From Flavobacterium cerinum (GTDB taxonomy: Bacteria; Bacteroidota; Bacteroidia; Flavobacteriales; Flavobacteriaceae): a DNA stretch of 64,000 nt. The DNA lies in the NCBI RefSeq assembly GCF_004028155.1, contig NZ_SBII01000004.1:62001-126000 (forward strand). Direction: 5' to 3'. The notes under the pieces are model-generated. The model did not search any database, had not been told where the DNA came from, and saw nothing but the letters and a program-made list of their open reading frames with translations. A program made the position numbers and the translations under genes. Below, piece by piece: positions 59,968 to 64,000 of the stretch. Each line of letters opens with the position of its first letter. Position 1 is the stretch's first letter.

Positions 59968-60810
59968 TTATAAGTTTGTTTTTGCTGCTTCCCAGCCTAT
60001 CATTGCTGCTTTACGGGTGCTTCCCCAGTGGTAATTGCCCAATACACCACTGGATTGAATTATCCTATGGCAGGGAATTATAAAAGCAACCGGATTATCG
60101 CCTACAGCTGTACCTACAGCACGTGAAGCTTTGGGAGAGTCTATACGGCTGGCAATACTGCCATAAGTAGCTAGTTTACCAAGAGGTACGCTTAGTAATG
60201 CTTCCCAAACTTTTAATTGAAAGGGGGTTCCTTTTAAATGCAATTTTATTTTATCTGTTTCAGATGGGCCGTGTGAAAAAGCGTGTAATGCCTGCTGCTG
60301 TATCAGATCGGTTATCTGTTTATAGACAGCATTGGGGAATTTCTGTCTTAGTACATCTAAAGCTTGTGTTTCGTTATCGGCAAAAGCCAGGTGACAAATT
60401 CCTTTTGCTGTAGATGCTGCGAGGATAGTGCCAAAGGGTGTTTCTGAAAAATTGTAATTAATATGAAGACTCTCTCCACCATTTTTATATTCGCCGGGTG
60501 TCATTCCTTCAATGTTTACAAAAAGATCGTGCAGTCTTCCGGTACCCGAAAGTCCTGTTTCATAAGCTGCATCAAAAAGGGTAGAAGAGGTACTTGTAAG
60601 TAGTTTTTTAGCATGCTCTATACTTAGGTACTGTACAAACTTTTTAGGACTTACACCAGCCCAGTCGGTAAACATTTTTTGAAAATGAAACGGACTCATG
60701 TGTATTTTTTCGGCAACTTCATCTAAATTGGGTTGTTCTTTAAAATTATCCTTAAGATAACCTATAGCGTGTGCAATTCTGGCGAAATTTATATTATTTT
60801 GCTCTTTCAT
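59968..60810 (-). CDS. ada: Ada-like AraC regulator with O6-methylguanine methyltransferase
   Basis: The 280-aa protein is Ada without its N-terminal zinc domain. Residues about 10-105 are an AraC-type double helix-turn-helix (LDEVAEKIHMSPFHFQKMF); residues about 120-275 are the methyltransferase with the acceptor Cys247 in IIPCHRII, and Arg/Asn contacts in ASRAVGTAVGDNPV. It would repair O6-methylguanine and regulate its own operon. The zinc domain, which in E. coli activates Ada, is supplied in trans by the 83-aa gene two positions downstream. Confidence 0.92.
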   Translation of the reverse strand: MKEQNNINFARIAHAIGYLKDNFKEQPNLDEVAEKIHMSPFHFQKMFTDWAGVSPKKFVQYLSIEHAKKLLTSTSSTLFDAAYETGLSGTGRLHDLFVNIEGMTPGEYKNGGESLHINYNFSETPFGTILAASTAKGICHLAFADNETQALDVLRQKFPNAVYKQITDLIQQQALHAFSHGPSETDKIKLHLKGTPFQLKVWEALLSVPLGKLATYGSIASRIDSPKASRAVGTAVGDNPVAFIIPCHRIIQSSGVLGNYHWGSTRKAAMIGWEAAKTNL

Positions 60811-60836
60811 AATTAGTAAGCCTTTAAGATTTAATA

Positions 60837-60867
60837 CAAATGTAGAGGTGCTTTAGTCTGTCAACAA
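60837..60867 (-). promoter_or_regulatory. Promoter of the ada-alkB operon
   Basis: On the minus strand TTG (complement 60862-60864 or 60865-60867) is 17 or 20 nt from TACATTTG (complement 60837-60844). The leader to the ATG at 60810 would be about 20 nt. An Ada-type operator is not recognisable by eye. Confidence 0.65.
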
Positions 60868-60984
60868 CCCGAATCTTGCCAACTTAAAATGATTATGAGG
60901 CTAATTTACTTCAATAAATTTAGCTAAAATTGCGTTATAAGCACAGGTAGTAAAAAAGACTTTGGTAATAGACAAAAACAGGTA

Positions 60985-61290
60985 ATGAAGAAATTTGATA
61001 GTAAGCACATGGCCTTCCATGTTTTGGTGGGGCTTTATTTTATATGGATAGTGGTCTTTGGAGTCTTAATGTATGTGGCAATTAAAAATGTGTATGGCCA
61101 GGAAAACATAGTATTGTCACAATTGTTCATGAAATGGATATTTCTTAATCTTGTTATGGGATCGGCATTATTTATTGTAATACGGATATTTAAAAACCGG
61201 ACAATATTGAATAAAATTATATTTTATTCGTACATACTTATGGCAATTGCAGCAATAGTAACGGTAATGATTGTTAGTAATATAAAATAG
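60985..61290 (+). CDS. Small three-helix membrane protein, 101 aa
   Basis: I do not recognise the family. Three hydrophobic helices are visible (about residues 10-32, 45-66 and 75-97) with short basic loops. No functional motif. It is transcribed alone, divergent from the ada operon, and ends at a clear terminator. Confidence 0.6.
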   Translation: MKKFDSKHMAFHVLVGLYFIWIVVFGVLMYVAIKNVYGQENIVLSQLFMKWIFLNLVMGSALFIVIRIFKNRTILNKIIFYSYILMAIAAIVTVMIVSNIK

Positions 61291-61321
61291 AAAAACCGCT
61301 GTATGGAGACAGCGGTTTTTC
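61291..61321 (+). terminator. Terminator of the 101-aa gene
   Basis: The stem AAAAACCGCTGT (61291-61302) / ACAGCGGTTTTT (61309-61320) has a 6-nt loop; the T-run is within the stem end. Confidence 0.85.
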
Positions 61322-61577
61322 GAAATAACCAATTCATAACCTAAACCTATACTTTAGAGATGCAGAAGAAATGAAAAGGTTGCGTGTGAAATGAAAAAAA
61401 TAATTATTTTTTAATTCTGATATAGAAATCTATTAAACACAACGTTCACTATCGGGGTTGAAAAGGGTATAAATTGCAATATTAATAATGAGTTGCAGGT
61501 AAAAGCTAAAAAAAATAAGAATACCTAAATAAAGCAGTACATCGCCATTTTTTTTTAAATACTTGGGGCGTTATACG
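61322..61577. other. AT-rich intergenic gap
   Basis: About 255 bp without an ORF of note. It contains an 18-bp AT-only palindrome (AAAAAATAATTATTTTTT, 61395-61412); nothing else recognisable before the promoter of the DUF493 gene. Confidence 0.45.
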
Positions 61578-61585
61578 TATATTTG
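61578..61585 (+). promoter_or_regulatory. -7 element of the DUF493-DUF4290-murA operon (TATATTTG)
   Basis: A perfect TAnnTTTG match lies 20 bp upstream of the ATG at 61606. Confidence 0.6.
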
Positions 61586-61605
61586 CTTTTATTTTTTATT
61601 ACGAA

Positions 61606-61890
61606 ATGGATAAGAATAGCGAAGAATTTTACGCCAGGCTAAAACAGGAACTTACAGATTCTACTTTGTGGCCGTCAGAATATTTATTTAAATTTATTGT
61701 ACCGTCATTACCTGCTAATGTTGAAGAGGTAGAAAAATCCTTTGATAACATGGGGGCGGTCATAGAAACTACACAGTCTAAAACCGGTAAATATACCAGT
61801 GTATCCATCAATGTAAAGATGGAAAATGCACAGGCGGTTATAGATAAGTATGTACTGCTCTCTACTATAGAGGGCATCATATCATTATAA
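61606..61890 (+). CDS. DUF493 (YbeD-like) protein
   Basis: The 94-aa protein has the DUF493 ferredoxin-like pattern: LWPSEYLFKFIVPS near the N-terminus and YTSVSINVKMENAQAVIDKYVLLSTIEGIISL at the end. In E. coli YbeD is next to lipB; here it leads a wall operon. The function is unknown (ACT-like fold, possibly regulatory). It is 18 bp before the DUF4290 gene. Confidence 0.88.
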   Translation: MDKNSEEFYARLKQELTDSTLWPSEYLFKFIVPSLPANVEEVEKSFDNMGAVIETTQSKTGKYTSVSINVKMENAQAVIDKYVLLSTIEGIISL

Positions 61891-61908
61891 AAATCTTATA
61901 AACTAAAG

Positions 61909-62607
61909 ATGCAATACAGTAACGAAGAAGCAGTTAATTTCCTTGAATACAATGCCGAAAGGCCGCATCTTATCATACCTGAGTATGGCAGGCACCTGCA
62001 AAAGTTAATTGAGCAGGCTGTAGCGCTGGACAACAGGGAAGAACGCAACAAGGCCGCTAAATATATAATATCCGTAATGGGAAGCTTAAATCCACATCTT
62101 CGCGATGTGCCTGATTTTCAGCACAAGCTTTGGGATCAGATATTTATTATGTCTGATTTTAAATTGGATGTAGATTCGCCTTACCCAATACCATCAAGGG
62201 AATTGTTAGAGCAAAAGCCGGACAGATTAGCCTATCCGCAAAACTTCCCGAAGTACCGCTTTTATGGCAACAACATCAAGTATATGATCGATGTTGCCAA
62301 TAAATGGGAAGATGGGGAAATGAAGAATGCACTTATCATGGTGATTGCAAATCACATGAAAAAATCTTATTTAAGCTGGAATAAAGATACCGTAAAGGAT
62401 GATGTGATATTTGAACATCTTTATGAGCTGTCAGACGGGAAAATAAACCTGCAGGCAACTGCAGAGGAGCTTTCTAACTCTACCGACCTGATGAGGATTA
62501 ATAAAAAACTCAGCAATAAAACGCAGTTTAGCAATCCGAAACAAAAAATACATAAACCCGCTACTAACGGGAGAAACTTGAATAACAATAAAAACCGTAA
62601 ACCCTAA
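61909..62607 (+). CDS. DUF4290 protein
   Basis: The 232-aa protein belongs to the Bacteroidota-restricted DUF4290 family: MQYSNEEAVNFLEYNAERPHL, then EYGRHLQKLIEQA and FPKYRFYGNNIKYMIDVA. It is mostly helical and cytoplasmic, with an Asn/Lys-rich disordered tail (NGRNLNNNKNRKP). Its conserved place directly before murA (15-bp gap) suggests a link to cell-wall synthesis, not shown biochemically. Confidence 0.88.
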   Translation: MQYSNEEAVNFLEYNAERPHLIIPEYGRHLQKLIEQAVALDNREERNKAAKYIISVMGSLNPHLRDVPDFQHKLWDQIFIMSDFKLDVDSPYPIPSRELLEQKPDRLAYPQNFPKYRFYGNNIKYMIDVANKWEDGEMKNALIMVIANHMKKSYLSWNKDTVKDDVIFEHLYELSDGKINLQATAEELSNSTDLMRINKKLSNKTQFSNPKQKIHKPATNGRNLNNNKNRKP

Positions 62608-62622
62608 TTTTCTTTACGCTGC

Positions 62623-63933
62623 ATGGGAACATTTAAAATTGAAGGAGGAGTACAATTAAAAGGTGATATTACGCCACAAGGCGCAAAAAATGAGGCATTA
62701 CAGGTTTTGTGTACTGTGCTTTTAACGCCTGAAAAAGTAACTATTACCAATATTCCTGATATTATTGACGTTAATAAACTTATTAATTTATTACGCAATT
62801 TGGGCGTTAAGGTCGAAAAGCTAAGCCATGGTGCTTATACTTTTCAGGCTGATGAGGTAAATATGACTTACCTTGAATCGGAGGCATTTAAAGAAGAAGG
62901 TAAATCATTAAGGGGATCTATAATGATTGTAGGGCCGCTATTAGCGCGCTTTGGTAAAGGATATATACCTAAACCGGGCGGAGACAAAATAGGCCGTAGA
63001 AGATTAGATACTCACTTTGAAGGATTTATCAATTTAGGTGCTAAATTCCGTTATAATAAAGAAGACCATTTTTACGGCGTAGAGGCAGACAGGCTTAAAG
63101 GAGCTTATATGCTTCTTGATGAGGCATCGGTAACCGGTACTGCAAACATAATAATGGCTGCTGTACTTGCCGAAGGCAAAACGATAATATACAATGCAGC
63201 TTGCGAACCATACCTGCAGCAGCTTTGCAAAATGCTTAACAGCATGGGTGCAAAAATTACTGGAGTAGGATCTAACCTGGTTGAAATTGAAGGTGTGGAT
63301 TCTCTTGGAGGATGCGAGCACCGCATACTTCCGGATATGATCGAGATTGGAAGCTGGATCGGTCTTGCTGCTATGACGCGTAGTGAAATTACAATAAAAA
63401 ATGTTAGCTGGGATAATCTGGGAGTAATTCCGGGAACGTTCAGAAAGCTTGGAATTACGCTGGAACGTAGAGGAGACGATATTTATATCCCTGCTCATAC
63501 AGATGGTTATGAGATCCAGAATTATATTGATGGTTCAATACTTACCATTGCTGATGCGCCTTGGCCGGGCTTTACGCCAGACCTTTTAAGTATCGTTTTA
63601 GTCGTAGCAACACAGGCAAGAGGAAGTGTACTGATCCACCAAAAAATGTTTGAAAGCCGTTTGTTCTTTGTAGACCGTCTTATCGATATGGGTGCTAAGA
63701 TCATTCTTTGCGATCCGCACAGGGCTACTGTTATTGGTTTAGATTTCAAATCTACACTAAAGGGTATCCTTATGTCATCGCCGGATATCAGGGCCGGTAT
63801 ATCGCTTCTTATTGCTGCACTTTCAGCAAAAGGAGTGAGTACGATCCAGAATAGTGACCAGATCGACCGTGGTTACGAAAGAATCGACGAGAGACTACGT
63901 GCTTTAGGTGCTAAAATCGAAAGATTAGACTAA
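62623..63933 (+). CDS. murA: UDP-GlcNAc 1-carboxyvinyltransferase
   Basis: MurA transfers enolpyruvate from PEP to UDP-GlcNAc, the first committed step of peptidoglycan synthesis. The 436-aa protein has the six-fold inside-out barrel with GAKNEALQVLC (substrate Lys22 and Asn23). The loop motif is KPGGDKIGRRRLD: Asp121 replaces the Cys115 of E. coli, which is the residue alkylated by fosfomycin. The Asp form is active and found in other groups, so the enzyme is expected to be functional but fosfomycin-insensitive. Confidence 0.96.
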   Translation: MGTFKIEGGVQLKGDITPQGAKNEALQVLCTVLLTPEKVTITNIPDIIDVNKLINLLRNLGVKVEKLSHGAYTFQADEVNMTYLESEAFKEEGKSLRGSIMIVGPLLARFGKGYIPKPGGDKIGRRRLDTHFEGFINLGAKFRYNKEDHFYGVEADRLKGAYMLLDEASVTGTANIIMAAVLAEGKTIIYNAACEPYLQQLCKMLNSMGAKITGVGSNLVEIEGVDSLGGCEHRILPDMIEIGSWIGLAAMTRSEITIKNVSWDNLGVIPGTFRKLGITLERRGDDIYIPAHTDGYEIQNYIDGSILTIADAPWPGFTPDLLSIVLVVATQARGSVLIHQKMFESRLFFVDRLIDMGAKIILCDPHRATVIGLDFKSTLKGILMSSPDIRAGISLLIAALSAKGVSTIQNSDQIDRGYERIDERLRALGAKIERLD

Positions 63934-63954
63934 GAAAATTTTTATCATGAATAG

Positions 63955-63987
63955 AAAAAAGGGCTGCAATTTGTAGTCCTTTTTTTA
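63955..63987 (+). terminator. Terminator of the murA operon
   Basis: The stem GGGCTGCA (63961-63968) / TGTAGTCC (63972-63979) has a 3-nt loop with two G-T pairs, then TTTTTTT, 27 bp after the murA stop. Confidence 0.75.
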
Positions 63988-64000
63988 TGAAGTTAATTGT

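Noticed and set aside
61395-61412. AT-only palindrome as a terminator
   Set aside because: It has no G-C pairs, lies about 75 bp after a clear terminator, and such sequences are expected by chance in AT-rich gaps.

Overview
The window reads as chromosomal DNA of a member of the Bacteroidota, most likely a Flavobacterium-like member of the Flavobacteriaceae. The evidence is: low G+C; promoters of the TTG-N17-23-TAnnTTTG type rather than sigma70 boxes; two secreted proteins with type IX secretion (T9SS) C-terminal sorting domains; Bacteroidota-restricted families (DUF4290, HYC_CC_PP, DUF6660, small Ada-type zinc protein, CzcA-TolC fusion); and MurA with Asp in place of the catalytic Cys. No phage, transposase, integrase, CRISPR array or rRNA was seen. 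One tRNA (anticodon CAT) is present.

Layout. 1-1.1 kb: 3' end of a T9SS-exported repeat protein. 1.2-7.8 kb: envelope and wall housekeeping (HtrA/DegP protease, dapF, a GNAT acetyltransferase, mltG, a lysozyme-like exported protein, nhaA). 7.8-10.5 kb: a tightly overlapped minus-strand cluster dnaA - low-molecular-weight phosphatase - RsmI-like methyltransferase. 10.6-18.2 kb: ybgC-type thioesterase, yigZ, two small unknown proteins, HAD hydrolase overlapping ribD, prmC, a MacB/FtsX-type permease and hisS. 18.3-23.1 kb: mostly small unknown proteins, a Nudix hydrolase, an EcsC-like protein and a candidate small RNA.

23.1-38.9 kb is a plus-strand metal-resistance island of ten genes in two halves. 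The first half looks built for Zn/Cd/Co-type divalent ions: an exported Cys-rich protein, a CzcA-type RND pump carrying its own TolC-like domain, a His-rich CzcB adaptor and a P1B-2 (ZntA/CadA-like) ATPase. The second half looks built for copper: exported Cys-rich and HMA-domain proteins, a small outer-membrane-barrel candidate, a P1B-1 Cu+ ATPase with HMA plus two heavy-metal-binding motifs, and a multicopper oxidase with an extra C-terminal barrel-like domain. Together they would move metal from cytoplasm to periplasm (ATPases), through the envelope (RND-adaptor-OMF), and oxidise or buffer copper outside the inner membrane. No metal-responsive regulator is in the island.

39-45.8 kb: tRNA-Met, START-like protein, class IV aminotransferase, YqgE/AlgH, HU protein, fmt, recQ and a DUF2892+SRPBCC membrane protein. 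45.9-48.3 kb: a large T9SS surface protein (FISUMP, three Ig-like repeats, GEVED domain). 48.6-49.1 kb: a second pair of the small 'LHP' proteins also found at 18.3-19.0 kb. 49.4-57.9 kb: aquaporin, patatin-like lipase, a glycosyltransferase with a GH1 glucosidase, S41 peptidase, two lipoproteins and a PfkB-type sugar kinase. 58.4-60.9 kb: an alkylation-repair operon in which E. coli Ada is split in two (AraC+methyltransferase in one gene, Ada zinc domain in another), with AlkB and a second 2OG-Fe(II) oxygenase. 61.6-63.9 kb: DUF493 - DUF4290 - murA.

The points most worth a second look are the four paralogous LHP microproteins, the internal signal-peptide-like segment between the RND and TolC parts of the 1449-residue pump, the barrel-like tail on the multicopper oxidase, the split Ada operon, a candidate structured small RNA at 22.1-22.25 kb, and a dispersed repeat that sits in frame inside ribD.
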